Shown here piece after piece: positions 1 to 6,056 of a stretch of 16,901 bases of DNA. Below the pieces are notes generated by a model. It worked only from the letters and a program-made list of their open reading frames with translations. It did no database searches and was not told the DNA's origin. Position 1 is the stretch's first letter. Each line of letters opens with the position of its first letter. The stretch comes from DUUI01 sp964627845 (GTDB taxonomy: Bacteria; Bacillota_I; Bacilli_A; Erysipelotrichales; Erysipelotrichaceae), in contig CAZVKL010000021.1 in the NCBI GenBank assembly GCA_964627845.1, forward strand, positions 1-16,901, written 5' to 3'. The translations under genes and the position numbers were made by a program.

Positions 1-1
1 T

Positions 2-355
2 ATGCGACTAAACTACAAATGGATGATCGTCTTCCATGGAATTATCACAAGTTTTGTATCGTCGATGTTTTATAGTCTACAAAATCCTAATGAAATATCG
101 CGCTTCTTTTTGATGGGTACTTTTATTATTTTGACATCCACAATTGGTTGGTTACAATTCGCCTATAAACAAGTTGAAAAACCGATTGATAAACTGATTG
201 TTGTAGTGGCCGTGGTAAGTCCTATGATTATTGGCTATCTTGGTTCAATGGTGTTTCAATCTTGGTCGAGGCCGACATTGTATTCAGTCATTATTTCAGC
301 CGTTTTAACAACGGCCTTAATGAGTTTATTAGTTTTAACAGAAAAAATGGATTAG
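2..355 (+). CDS. Small four-helix membrane protein, function unknown
   Basis: A 117-residue protein with four strongly hydrophobic stretches at about residues 7-24, 33-50, 63-84 and 91-111, so it is very probably an integral cytoplasmic-membrane protein. No family motif is recognised. The ATG lies at base 2 of the window, so the ribosome binding site cannot be seen and the true start could be further upstream; treat the 5' end as uncertain. It ends in TAG, 9 bases before the next gene, which is also a four-helix protein of nearly the same size. The two are probably co-transcribed and may work together or be distant paralogues (inference from size, topology and spacing only). Confidence 0.65.
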   Translation: MRLNYKWMIVFHGIITSFVSSMFYSLQNPNEISRFFLMGTFIILTSTIGWLQFAYKQVEKPIDKLIVVVAVVSPMIIGYLGSMVFQSWSRPTLYSVIISAVLTTALMSLLVLTEKMD

Positions 356-364
356 GAGAGACAC

Positions 365-736
365 ATGCCAAAAGATTTTGCTTCATTTGTAAATACGACC
401 GGTTTACTATTAGTGGTAGCCTTTATGTCGATTTTTGAAATACTATTTGATCAAGAATCGACGAATCAATCAGCTTTAATTGCCTTTAGCGTCATTATTA
501 TTGCGTTTGTATTATTTATGATTTTTAAATCCATGCACTTAATCAATACGCCGGTTAAGCGTTTATGGTTTAAGTTAGCCTTAGGAGTTCCAGTCGTTGT
601 AGCAGTTGCGGCCTTCTTTTTATCAGATAACACTTTTTTAGAGTCATATCGCTTGTTTATCGCTGCCTTTGCGGTTGTGGGAATTAATATCTTAATTTTA
701 AAACATGTTGAACAAACGGATACTCGGGTTGATTAA
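365..736 (+). CDS. Small four-helix membrane protein, function unknown
   Basis: A 123-residue protein preceded by a good ribosome binding site (AGGAG, 7 bases before the ATG). Hydrophobic segments at about residues 10-27, 37-54, 67-86 and 93-110 predict four membrane helices, with a charged tail ending in TDTRVD. No conserved catalytic or binding motif is visible and I do not recognise the family. It follows the preceding membrane protein by 9 bases and resembles it in length and topology, so the pair is probably one transcript. No convincing terminator follows directly; the next candidate is the hairpin near 1061-1088. Confidence 0.7.
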   Translation: MPKDFASFVNTTGLLLVVAFMSIFEILFDQESTNQSALIAFSVIIIAFVLFMIFKSMHLINTPVKRLWFKLALGVPVVVAVAAFFLSDNTFLESYRLFIAAFAVVGINILILKHVEQTDTRVD

Positions 737-1128
737 ACGTTAGCCTTAAATTTTTAATAGATGAATTTAGAGTTGGTTAGGAACTGTCGTTAACGATTGT
801 TACTTACGAACTCTTTTGTTATTAATCACCTTTAACAACTATTATAAAAGCTGCTGAGCTACAAAAAACAAGCGAACCCTTTTTCAACTGATACTACCTG
901 GGTATTGAATCACTTTTAGATTAACAAATACAGAACTAACGAAGAATTTTAATCTTTTGTTTGCTTCTATTTTAGAGTAATTTCTAATGGTTCCAAAAAC
1001 TCTAATTCGAATCGTGACTTAATCCGGCAGTTTAGACTATCATCGACTTTAACTCAAAAAAGAGCAAGTTCACTACGAACTTACTCCTGTTTTTCTTTTC
1101 CTTAAAGTTCTTAACGAGCTTTATTATT
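737..1128. other. Gene-poor intergenic stretch with one terminator
   Basis: About 390 bases with no ORF of convincing length. The only clear structure is the hairpin at 1061-1088. A 28-codon open stretch on the minus strand (967-1053, closed by TGA upstream and TAG downstream) encodes an E/L/F-rich peptide that looks like the end of a protein and could be the remnant of a lost gene, but it has no start codon. No tRNA cloverleaf was found. Confidence 0.5.
1056..1100. terminator. Bidirectional Rho-independent terminator
   Basis: Arms AAGTTC (1066-1071) and GAACTT (1077-1082) enclose a 5-base loop, and the stem extends outward through GAG/CTC after one mismatch. A run of A precedes the hairpin (T-run for minus-strand transcripts) and a T-rich stretch follows it from 1089. 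It sits between the end of the plus-strand membrane-protein pair and the end of the minus-strand 85-codon gene, so it can serve both. Confidence 0.7.
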
Positions 1129-1386
1129 TTAATAAACGAATAATGCAATTAAAATAAAACTCAAAATTAAAACTAGCAATAATTTAAGAGGTTTATCAAA
1201 ATATGTATGTTTAATATAATCTTTGAAACGATAAATTGTTTTATGTGTATCCTTTTTAGGAAATCCTTCTGTCTGTCTATATTCTACGTTGGCAACATAA
1301 AGAAGGATAATGATAATTATTGAAATCAAGAGTGTCAGCAACAAGTAAATCAAGACTGATAAAAATACAGCGTAATGTTCAGTCAT
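1129..1386 (-). CDS. Small two-helix membrane protein, unknown function
   Basis: An 85-residue protein with two hydrophobic helices, at about residues 6-31 and 67-85, separated by a charged basic loop rich in K, R and H. No family is recognised. There is no Shine-Dalgarno sequence, but its ATG (1384-1386) overlaps the TGA (1383-1385) of the broken minus-strand frame upstream in a classic ATGA arrangement. This argues that it was translated by coupling to that gene. A small two-helix membrane protein directly downstream of, and coupled to, a secreted-type or toxin gene would suit an immunity or accessory role, but that is speculation. It is followed by the terminator at 1056-1100. Confidence 0.6.
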   Translation of the reverse strand: MTEHYAVFLSVLIYLLLTLLISIIIIILLYVANVEYRQTEGFPKKDTHKTIYRFKDYIKHTYFDKPLKLLLVLILSFILIALFVY

Positions 1387-1947
1387 GAGTAATTTATTTG
1401 ATTAATAATCGAATAATCTTTGGTAAAAATGTTGATGTCTATAACGGTTCCACAATTACTTTCTAAATTTTTTCTTTGAAGCTCGCGTGCCATTATTCTC
1501 ACATATGAGCTAGCTAAAGTAGCGCCAGTATCTAAAATTCTAAGAATGCCATACCCTGACCATCCAAAAAGTTTAACAACATTAGCGGCACCATAAGAAA
1601 GCGCCCCAGTTATCTGCTGTATAATTTAATTGTCTTACTTCAGTGATTGTTTGAGTTTTATCTCTAAATATTCGAGTGTAATTTCAAGCATTTGTAACAG
1701 AAGTAGCTCTACACACCGATTGGGTGTTTTTTATATTTTCCACCACTGTATTTTTGATTGAATGAATAGCTTTATCAAAGAAACTGTCTTTAGTTATTAT
1801 TATGCTAAGTTCTTTTGATAATTGTTGGAAGTCTACAGGGCTATTATTAATTATGTAATTGATTTGATCTTCAACAAAAATATAGTGCCCTAATTCATCA
1901 ATAGACAAAGAATCAGAAATTAAATTTTGTAATTCCATAAATTTCAT
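1383..1947 (-). pseudogene. Broken gene of unknown function (nonsense plus frameshift)
   Basis: A good ribosome binding site (AGGAG, 7 bases upstream) precedes the ATG at 1947, and an open frame runs to a TGA at 1684-1686. The same frame continues past that TGA with protein-like codons to about 1607. There a run of four G on the coding strand (CCCC at 1604-1607 on the plus strand) marks a one-base shift into a frame that continues to TGA 1383-1385. Removing one G and reading through the TGA gives about 187 codons, ending in a glycine- and aliphatic-rich segment (YGAANVVKLFGWSGYG) and then a basic, polar tail. The N-terminal part is a soluble helical 87-residue product. The family is not recognised. 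The two lesions suggest decay, although a sequencing error in the G run cannot be excluded. Confidence 0.6.
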
Positions 1948-2099
1948 CAAACATCTCCTAAGTATAATTAAAGCATTATACATAGTTAGGTTCATTAATA
2001 TATAACGAGATAAACTGAAAGGGTAATTTACATGAATTAAGAACACAAAATTCAAATAAGATATGATATTTAATTACAAGTTATCATTCTTGAATAGTT

Positions 2100-2138
2100 A
2101 GTGGTTTAGTCGTTAGAATGGTTAGTTCATAAACCACT
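2100..2138. repeat. 9-bp perfect inverted repeat (hairpin)
   Basis: AGTGGTTTA (2100-2108) pairs perfectly with TAAACCACT (2130-2138) across a 21-base loop. It overlaps the stop codon of the minus-strand 68-codon ORF (2127-2129). There is no clear T-run on either strand, so it is not a standard terminator. It may be a decayed mobile-element end or an mRNA 3' structure. Confidence 0.6.
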
Positions 2139-2333
2139 GTGTGAGAATGACTCATTTCTTTCTATAATCAACGTATTAGTATTATTTCCGCGTTTAATGC
2201 TGACTTTTGAGACCCTCTTATAACAATCCATAAGACTTAGATCTTTCTTTAAAAGTGAAGGAAGCGCTTTATTTATCTGTGTAAGAAAATGTTGTGGTTG
2301 AATAAAATTAATTTCTTGAAGAATAATACTCAT
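2127..2333 (-). CDS. Hypothetical 68-residue protein, possibly a fragment
   Basis: A short ORF with ATG at 2333 and a fair Shine-Dalgarno (AAAGG, 7 bases upstream). The predicted product is soluble, mildly basic and rich in polar residues; it ends in ESFSHSGL. No motif is recognised. It lies between two 9-bp inverted repeats, one of which contains its ribosome binding site. The mix of a plausible start and the lack of family features leaves two options: a real small protein, or the remains of a transposon-encoded gene. Confidence 0.35.
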   Translation of the reverse strand: MSIILQEINFIQPQHFLTQINKALPSLLKKDLSLMDCYKRVSKVSIKRGNNTNTLIIERNESFSHSGL

Positions 2334-2336
2334 ACG

Positions 2337-2386
2337 GGAACCTTTCTATTGTGCGTTGTAACTCAATGTTAAAGGTTCCTTTGTTT
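2337..2386. repeat. 9-bp perfect inverted repeat, possible terminator or mRNA switch
   Basis: GGAACCTTT (2337-2345) pairs perfectly with AAAGGTTCC (2371-2379) across a 25-base loop. On the plus strand a T-rich stretch follows, so it could act as a weak terminator protecting rpmG from upstream transcription. On the minus strand the stem contains the AAAGG that would serve as ribosome binding site for the 68-codon ORF, so folding would hide it. Confidence 0.5.
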
Positions 2387-2432
2387 TTAGGTCGCCCCCA
2401 ACAATTTTACACGACCCAACGCTCACTAAAAT

Positions 2433-2461
2433 TTGACTAGAAAAGGGTCATATGATAAACT
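2433..2461 (+). promoter_or_regulatory. Probable promoter of rpmG-secE-nusG
   Basis: TTGACT (2433-2438) is followed after 17 bases by TAAACT (2456-2461). The -35 matches consensus at 5 of 6 positions, the -10 at 4 of 6. A TATGAT at 2451 is an alternative -10 but lacks a properly spaced -35. The start codon of rpmG follows at 2487. Confidence 0.4.
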
Positions 2462-2486
2462 TGTTTAGCACAGAAAGGGATAAACT

Positions 2487-2645
2487 ATGGCGACAAAAGA
2501 AAATAAAATAATTTTGGTTTGTAGCGATTGTTTAAACCGAAATTACACAACATCAATTAACAAGAAAAATCATCGTGAACGTCTAGAAATTAATAAATAT
2601 TGTAAGCATTGTGGAAAACACACCTTACATAAAGAGACGAAATAG
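2487..2645 (+). CDS. rpmG: 50S ribosomal protein L33
   Basis: A 52-residue basic protein, the usual length for L33 of the large ribosomal subunit. Two Cys pairs, C12-x-x-C15 and C39-x-x-C42, form the zinc ribbon of the zinc-binding (C+) type of L33, and the central NYTTSINKKNH and C-terminal CKHCGKHTLHKE match the family. The AAAGG Shine-Dalgarno lies a few bases before the ATG. It is the first gene of a tight rpmG-secE-nusG transcript, the order typical of low-GC Gram-positive bacteria; secE starts 8 bases after its TAG. Confidence 0.95.
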   Translation: MATKENKIILVCSDCLNRNYTTSINKKNHRERLEINKYCKHCGKHTLHKETK

Positions 2646-2653
2646 GAGGCATT

Positions 2654-2842
2654 ATGTTTAAGTGGTTTTCCATTGAAGGAATTAGAAAAGAAATCCAAGG
2701 AAGAATTCGCTGGCCAAAAGGTCATGAAATGGTCGCTGATTCAAAAACAGTTATTTCATTTATCTTAATTTTTGCGTTATTCTTTATTGCGGCAGACTTT
2801 GTTATCGCCTTATTCTTAAGAGCGTTAGGAATAGGTGTTTAG
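2654..2842 (+). CDS. secE: Preprotein translocase subunit SecE
   Basis: A 62-residue protein, the short single-helix SecE type of Gram-positive bacteria. An amphipathic N-terminal region contains the conserved E-x-R-x-I-x-W-P motif (residues 15-21), followed by one membrane helix at about residues 34-57. It clamps SecY in the SecYEG protein-export channel. It has a strong AGGAGG ribosome binding site that overlaps the TAG of rpmG. Its TAG is followed immediately, with no gap, by the ATG of nusG. Confidence 0.93.
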   Translation: MFKWFSIEGIRKEIQGRIRWPKGHEMVADSKTVISFILIFALFFIAADFVIALFLRALGIGV

Positions 2843-3385
2843 ATGTCTGAATTAACAAAACAATGGTATGTCGTCAATACTTACGCAGGTCATGAAAATA
2901 GGGTTAAAGATAATCTCGAACGTCGGGTAGAGACAATGGGGATTGAGGATAACCTTTTTCAAATATTAGTTGCGGAAGAAGAAGAAATTACGTTTAAAAA
3001 CGGTAAGCCAGTGAAGAAAATGAAGAACCTATATCCTGGTTATTTATTCGTTGAAATGATTATGACGGATGAAGCTTGGTATGTCGTTCGAAACACTCCA
3101 GGAGTAACTGGATTCATTGGATCATCTGGTGGTGGTGCGAAACCATTCCCGGTTTCACCCGATGAAATTGAAACAATTTTAAGACGAATGGGTCTTAGTG
3201 ATAAGAAGGTGGTCGTTGACTTTAAGGTGGGCGAACATGTTAAAATTCTTAATGGTCCATTTAAAACCATGGAAGGCGTTGTCGATTCAATGAATGATGA
3301 TGCACAAAGTGCAATGGTCTTAATTGTCTTGTTTGGTCGAGAAACACCAACTGAAATTAGCTATAACGATTTAGAAAAAATTTAA
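2843..3385 (+). CDS. nusG: Transcription termination/antitermination factor NusG
   Basis: A 180-residue protein of the usual length. The N-terminal NGN domain (about 5-115) starts with WYVVNTYAGHENRV and includes YPGYLFVEM and the WYVVRNTPGVTGFIG segment. The C-terminal KOW domain (about 125-180) carries FKVGEHVKILNGPFKTMEGVV. It binds RNA polymerase beta' and beta and modulates pausing and termination; in many bacteria it also links transcription to ribosomal protein S10. It begins directly at the end of secE and is followed at once by a short terminator, so it closes the rpmG-secE-nusG unit. Confidence 0.97.
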   Translation: MSELTKQWYVVNTYAGHENRVKDNLERRVETMGIEDNLFQILVAEEEEITFKNGKPVKKMKNLYPGYLFVEMIMTDEAWYVVRNTPGVTGFIGSSGGGAKPFPVSPDEIETILRRMGLSDKKVVVDFKVGEHVKILNGPFKTMEGVVDSMNDDAQSAMVLIVLFGRETPTEISYNDLEKI

Positions 3386-3407
3386 GCCATTCAATTGGCT
3401 TTTTTTA
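3385..3407 (+). terminator. Short Rho-independent terminator after nusG
   Basis: AGCCA (3385-3389) pairs with TGGCT (3396-3400), followed by seven T. The stem is only 5 bp and overlaps the TAA of nusG, so termination may be partial and allow some readthrough into xpt 20 bases on. Confidence 0.6.
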
Positions 3408-3422
3408 ATTATGGAGGGTTTT

Positions 3423-3995
3423 ATGAACCAAATTGAAGAAAGAGTACTCAATAGTGCTCAAATTATTGATGGACATATTATCAAAGTTGATCATTTTTTA
3501 AACCATCAAATGGATGTCCATTTAATTCTAGAAATAGCTAATTTATTTTACGACTATTTCAAAGATAAGAAAATTAATAAGATAGTCACCTGTGAAGCCA
3601 GCGGAATTGGCATTGCGGTAGTCTGTGGCCTTAAGTTTAACGTCCCAATTGTCTTTGCGAAGAAGAACCCAAGAATGGATGAAAATGCAAACAATTATCA
3701 AGCGAAGGTCTTTTCGTATACCAAACATTTAGAAACACAGTTTAATATAGATAAACGTTTTTTAAAGGAATCAGACAATGTGCTAATTATTGATGATTTC
3801 TTAGCCAACGGTGAAGCGATGCGAGGTCTTATCAATATGATCAATCAATCGCAAGCGACAATTCAAGGAATTGGTGTCGTCATTGAGAAAGGATTTCAAC
3901 CCGGAGGGGACTGGTTAAGGGAAAAAGGATATGACCTCTATTCTCTCTGCATTATTGATAAGATCTCTGATTCTCAAATCCTATTAAGAAAATAA
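3423..3995 (+). CDS. xpt: Xanthine phosphoribosyltransferase
   Basis: A 190-residue protein; the family is about 190-195. Xpt converts xanthine and PRPP to XMP in purine salvage. The PRPP-binding loop VLIIDDFLANG is at about residues 120-130, and the N-terminal KVDHFLNHQ, the EASGIG segment and VIEKGFQPGG near residue 160 are all typical of Xpt rather than of other phosphoribosyltransferases. The start at 3423 is chosen over an in-frame ATG at 3411 because GGAGGG (3413-3418) is the ribosome binding site and would lie inside the longer form. No purine riboswitch is visible: only about 37 bases separate it from nusG. It is not part of the usual nusG neighbourhood. Confidence 0.93.
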   Translation: MNQIEERVLNSAQIIDGHIIKVDHFLNHQMDVHLILEIANLFYDYFKDKKINKIVTCEASGIGIAVVCGLKFNVPIVFAKKNPRMDENANNYQAKVFSYTKHLETQFNIDKRFLKESDNVLIIDDFLANGEAMRGLINMINQSQATIQGIGVVIEKGFQPGGDWLREKGYDLYSLCIIDKISDSQILLRK

Positions 3996-3999
3996 GCTA

Positions 4000-4024
4000 T
4001 GATATAATTGGAATGTCAGGAGAT
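4000..4024 (+). promoter_or_regulatory. Extended -10 promoter and ribosome binding site of the DUF2156 gene
   Basis: A perfect extended -10, TGATATAAT (4000-4008), has no good -35. Transcription should start near 4015, only 3 bases before AGGAG (4018-4022), which is 6 bases from GTG 4029. The leader would therefore be about 14 nt. The AGGAG decides for GTG 4029 over an upstream in-frame TTG at 4008, which overlaps the -10. Confidence 0.55.
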
Positions 4025-4028
4025 ATTT

Positions 4029-4934
4029 GTGCAAGATTTTAAATCAATTACATTAGAGGATATAGATCTTATATATCCGTTTTTTAAACAAAAAAATTCG
4101 CGTTTTTGTGACTACTCAATTGGTGGTCGTTTTATGTGGCGAGAATATTTTAAAATGGAATACATTATTATTTATGAAACGCTCATCTTTAAGAATGTTG
4201 ATGAAGGACAGACTTTCTTTGAATTGCCAATAGGTCGAAACTGGTTACAAGCTTTTTCATTTATTTGGGATTATTGTAAAGAGTGTCGTATAGAACCAAA
4301 GTTTGCGATATTGGAAAATAGTGATGTGGATATTTTAAGGAACTATTTCTTTAGAACTCGTAAATCATATGAAAGAGGTTGGTCAGATTATCTTTATGAT
4401 GCCCAGACTTTTAAAACCTTTAAGGGAAAACGCTATAATAAAAAAAGAAATCACCTAAATGCTTTTAGACAAAATAATAATTATTCTGTTGAGCATATTG
4501 ATGATTCTAATTTAGAAGAGTTAATAGCTTTCTTTGCTGATTATAAAAATCGTCATTCTAAAGAAAGTCCGGTTTATGTTGAAGAAAATAATCGTGTGAT
4601 GGAAGTCTTAAACAATTTAGATCATTATAAAATGAAGGGTATCATCTTACGGGTCGATGAAACGATTGTTGCTTTTTCATTGGGCGAAGTAATCAATGAG
4701 ACATTATTTGTCCATATTGAGAAAGCTGAAATGAACGTTCGTGGAGCGTACCCAATGGTTGCCTATGCTTTTGCCAATGAATTTGTGGATGAGAAGATCA
4801 AATGGATTAACCGTGAAGAAGACACCAATGATATGGGTCTAAGACAATCTAAATTTTCATATAAACCGGATAAGATTTTAAATAAATATATGTTAGAGGT
4901 CTTACCTCCAGAAAATAATGTGATTGTTGGATGA
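4029..4934 (+). CDS. DUF2156 / GNAT-fold protein (MprF C-terminal-like)
   Basis: A 301-residue soluble protein read from GTG 4029. It resembles the DUF2156 family, two linked GNAT-like folds related to the catalytic domain of phosphatidylglycerol lysyltransferase (MprF). Supporting stretches are the N-terminal FCDYSIGGRFMWR (about 27-39), the basic GKRYNKKRNHLNAF (about 133-146) and the C-terminal INREEDTNDMGLRQSKFSY (about 263-281), where the last resembles the conserved N-x-E-x-D-x-G-x-x-G-L-R-x-x-K end of the family. No membrane helices are present, so it is not a full MprF flippase-synthase. The substrate is unknown; aminoacyl or acyl transfer is inference. Its 3' end overlaps the end of yaaA on the other strand by 33 bases. 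Confidence 0.75.
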   Translation: MQDFKSITLEDIDLIYPFFKQKNSRFCDYSIGGRFMWREYFKMEYIIIYETLIFKNVDEGQTFFELPIGRNWLQAFSFIWDYCKECRIEPKFAILENSDVDILRNYFFRTRKSYERGWSDYLYDAQTFKTFKGKRYNKKRNHLNAFRQNNNYSVEHIDDSNLEELIAFFADYKNRHSKESPVYVEENNRVMEVLNNLDHYKMKGIILRVDETIVAFSLGEVINETLFVHIEKAEMNVRGAYPMVAYAFANEFVDEKIKWINREEDTNDMGLRQSKFSYKPDKILNKYMLEVLPPENNVIVG

Positions 4935-5582
4935 TTGTTTATCATCAATTTGATAGCCAAAAATAGATAATTGTTTTAGCTGATTGATTGAATCAACTTG
5001 ATGCAGGGCGCATTGGCGAAGAAACTCGCCTCGAGCACTCTTTGCGTAAGTTGATTTTATTTTGCCATCATCATAAAAACTCACTTTAATTGGATTAAGG
5101 TCACTTATCAATTGACCATATTCTTTGGATGATACATCGATGAGAATCGAGTCATATCGCTTTAAATAATCTTGAACAACTGGTTTCCAGTAATTAACTA
5201 AGTTAAGCTCATCAAGATTTTTAGTGAAGTCTAATCGATGGTCATCAATTAAGGTGTTGATTTTAGTGAGACCATATAGAGCTGAACCAATAAAGAGTCT
5301 AGAATCTAAGTAATTATTGTCGATTGAACTTAGGTCTAAACTTTTAAAGCTTGCGCCTTGATAAACATAACCTGATGGCCCTAGGGGTTGTGGATTCTTA
5401 ATCACTTCATATTGATGATTCACAATTTTGTCAGAAGCCTGATACAAGGCTTTGAGTTGGTTGGCATCATATTGTTTAAGTTTATCAGTGATGACTTGTG
5501 TATGTTCTTTAAAAAGAATTGACGAGTCGGCTTCTTTGTTTGATTTTCTTAGAGTCTTAGTGGGTGAACAATAAAAAATCAT
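4902..5582 (-). CDS. yaaA: YaaA family peroxide stress protein
   Basis: A 226-residue member of the YaaA/DUF328 family, somewhat shorter than E. coli YaaA (258). Family signatures are the N-terminal IFYCSPTKTLR, the QASDKI region, the GSALYGL segment (about 101-107) and the C-terminal STYAKSARGEFLRQ (about 180-193). In E. coli YaaA lowers damage by peroxide by reducing free iron and binds DNA. Its ATG overlaps the TGA of the upstream ArsC/Spx-like gene (ATGA), so the two are translated as a coupled pair. The partner is a thiol-redox family, which fits an oxidative-stress unit. Its 3' end runs 33 bases into the convergent DUF2156 gene and no terminator separates them. Confidence 0.88.
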   Translation of the reverse strand: MIFYCSPTKTLRKSNKEADSSILFKEHTQVITDKLKQYDANQLKALYQASDKIVNHQYEVIKNPQPLGPSGYVYQGASFKSLDLSSIDNNYLDSRLFIGSALYGLTKINTLIDDHRLDFTKNLDELNLVNYWKPVVQDYLKRYDSILIDVSSKEYGQLISDLNPIKVSFYDDGKIKSTYAKSARGEFLRQCALHQVDSINQLKQLSIFGYQIDDKQSSNNHIIFWR

Positions 5583-5932
5583 AGAACCTCATCATATTGT
5601 TCTGGTTTAAATCCAACTAAAACAAAATCATCTCCAACTAGGATTGGTCGTTTGATTAACATGCCATCTTGTGACAACATGTCATAGAGTTCATGTTCCA
5701 TATGTTGATGAAAAGTATCTTTTAAGCCTAATTCACGATAAGAATTACCGGATGTGTTAAAGAATTTCTTTAAGTCTAAGTCTGATAGTTTATGATAGGC
5801 TTCTAGTTCTTTGGCAGTAGGTGGAGTCTTTTTGATATCGATCATCTCAACATCAATTCCTTTTTCTTGAAGATACTTATGGGCATTTCGACAAGTTGAA
5901 CAGTTTGGGTAACAATAAAATTTTAATGACAT
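5579..5932 (-). CDS. ArsC/Spx-family thioredoxin-fold protein
   Basis: A 117-residue protein with the ArsC/Spx/YffB fold. A redox CxxC, C11-S-T-C14, sits in YPNCSTCRNA near the N-terminus, and the conserved KRPILVGDD segment lies at about 93-101. In Spx the CxxC is a thiol switch and the protein binds the alpha C-terminal domain of RNA polymerase; in arsenate reductases only one Cys is catalytic. The sequence looks closer to the generic YffB/ArsC-like group than to true Spx, so the role is open. A GGAGG ribosome binding site precedes the ATG. It leads a two-gene operon with yaaA (ATGA overlap) and diverges from an HTH regulator gene. Confidence 0.85.
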   Translation of the reverse strand: MSLKFYCYPNCSTCRNAHKYLQEKGIDVEMIDIKKTPPTAKELEAYHKLSDLDLKKFFNTSGNSYRELGLKDTFHQHMEHELYDMLSQDGMLIKRPILVGDDFVLVGFKPEQYDEVL

Positions 5933-5952
5933 AATTAATTTCCTCCACCTTT

Positions 5953-5981
5953 ATTATAGAGGATACTCTGTTTTATTGAAC
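5953..5981 (-). promoter_or_regulatory. Probable promoter of the ArsC/Spx-like-yaaA operon
   Basis: On the minus strand a perfect TATAAT occupies 5958-5953, followed by the GGAGG and ATG of the ArsC/Spx-like gene. The -35 region (about 5975-5981) is poor. A weak -35 next to the operator repeats at 5992-6021 would suit regulation by the divergent HTH protein. Confidence 0.5.
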
Positions 5982-5991
5982 TTAAAAATAT

Positions 5992-6021
5992 TTGACTAAT
6001 CAATTATACTTGACTAATCAA
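5992..6021. promoter_or_regulatory. Duplicated operator-like repeat TTGACTAATCAA
   Basis: Two exact copies of TTGACTAATCAA (5992-6003 and 6010-6021) start 18 bases apart, so they sit on nearly the same helix face. Each has inverted ends (TTGA...TCAA), typical of a dimeric HTH binding site. The second copy contains the -35 of the HTH gene promoter. The pair lies between divergent genes, so one bound protein could control both directions. The binding protein is inferred to be the adjacent HTH regulator. Confidence 0.6.
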
Positions 6022-6038
6022 ATAAAAATTAGTAAAAT
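6010..6038 (+). promoter_or_regulatory. Promoter of the HTH regulator gene
   Basis: TTGACT (6010-6015) and TAAAAT (6033-6038) are separated by exactly 17 bases. The -35 lies inside the second operator repeat, so repressor binding would block polymerase directly. Transcription would start near 6045, which fits the ATG start at 6057 better than the upstream GTG. Confidence 0.6.
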
Positions 6039-6056
6039 ATCTTTGAGGTGAAGAAG

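Noticed and set aside
1004..1012. TTCGAATC resembling a tRNA T-loop
   Set aside because: No acceptor, D-arm or anticodon stem of the right spacing was found around it.
967..1053. 28-codon minus-strand open stretch that looks like a protein C-terminus
   Set aside because: It has no start codon and is closed by a TGA upstream; it may be a gene remnant but cannot be assigned.
1684..1686. TGA read as Trp (mycoplasma code)
   Set aside because: Reading through would extend the broken gene, but TGA is a clear stop in the ArsC/Spx-like gene (ATGA overlap with yaaA), the HTH gene and the DUF2156 gene, and no TGA occurs in frame in nusG, rplK, rplA, rplJ, rplL or rpoB.
3386..3422. Purine riboswitch upstream of xpt
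   Set aside because: The gap to nusG is about 37 bases and holds only a short terminator; there is no room for an aptamer.
6048..6056. GTG start of the HTH gene
   Set aside because: The GTG is part of the GAGGTG ribosome binding site for ATG 6057 and would lie almost at the predicted transcription start.
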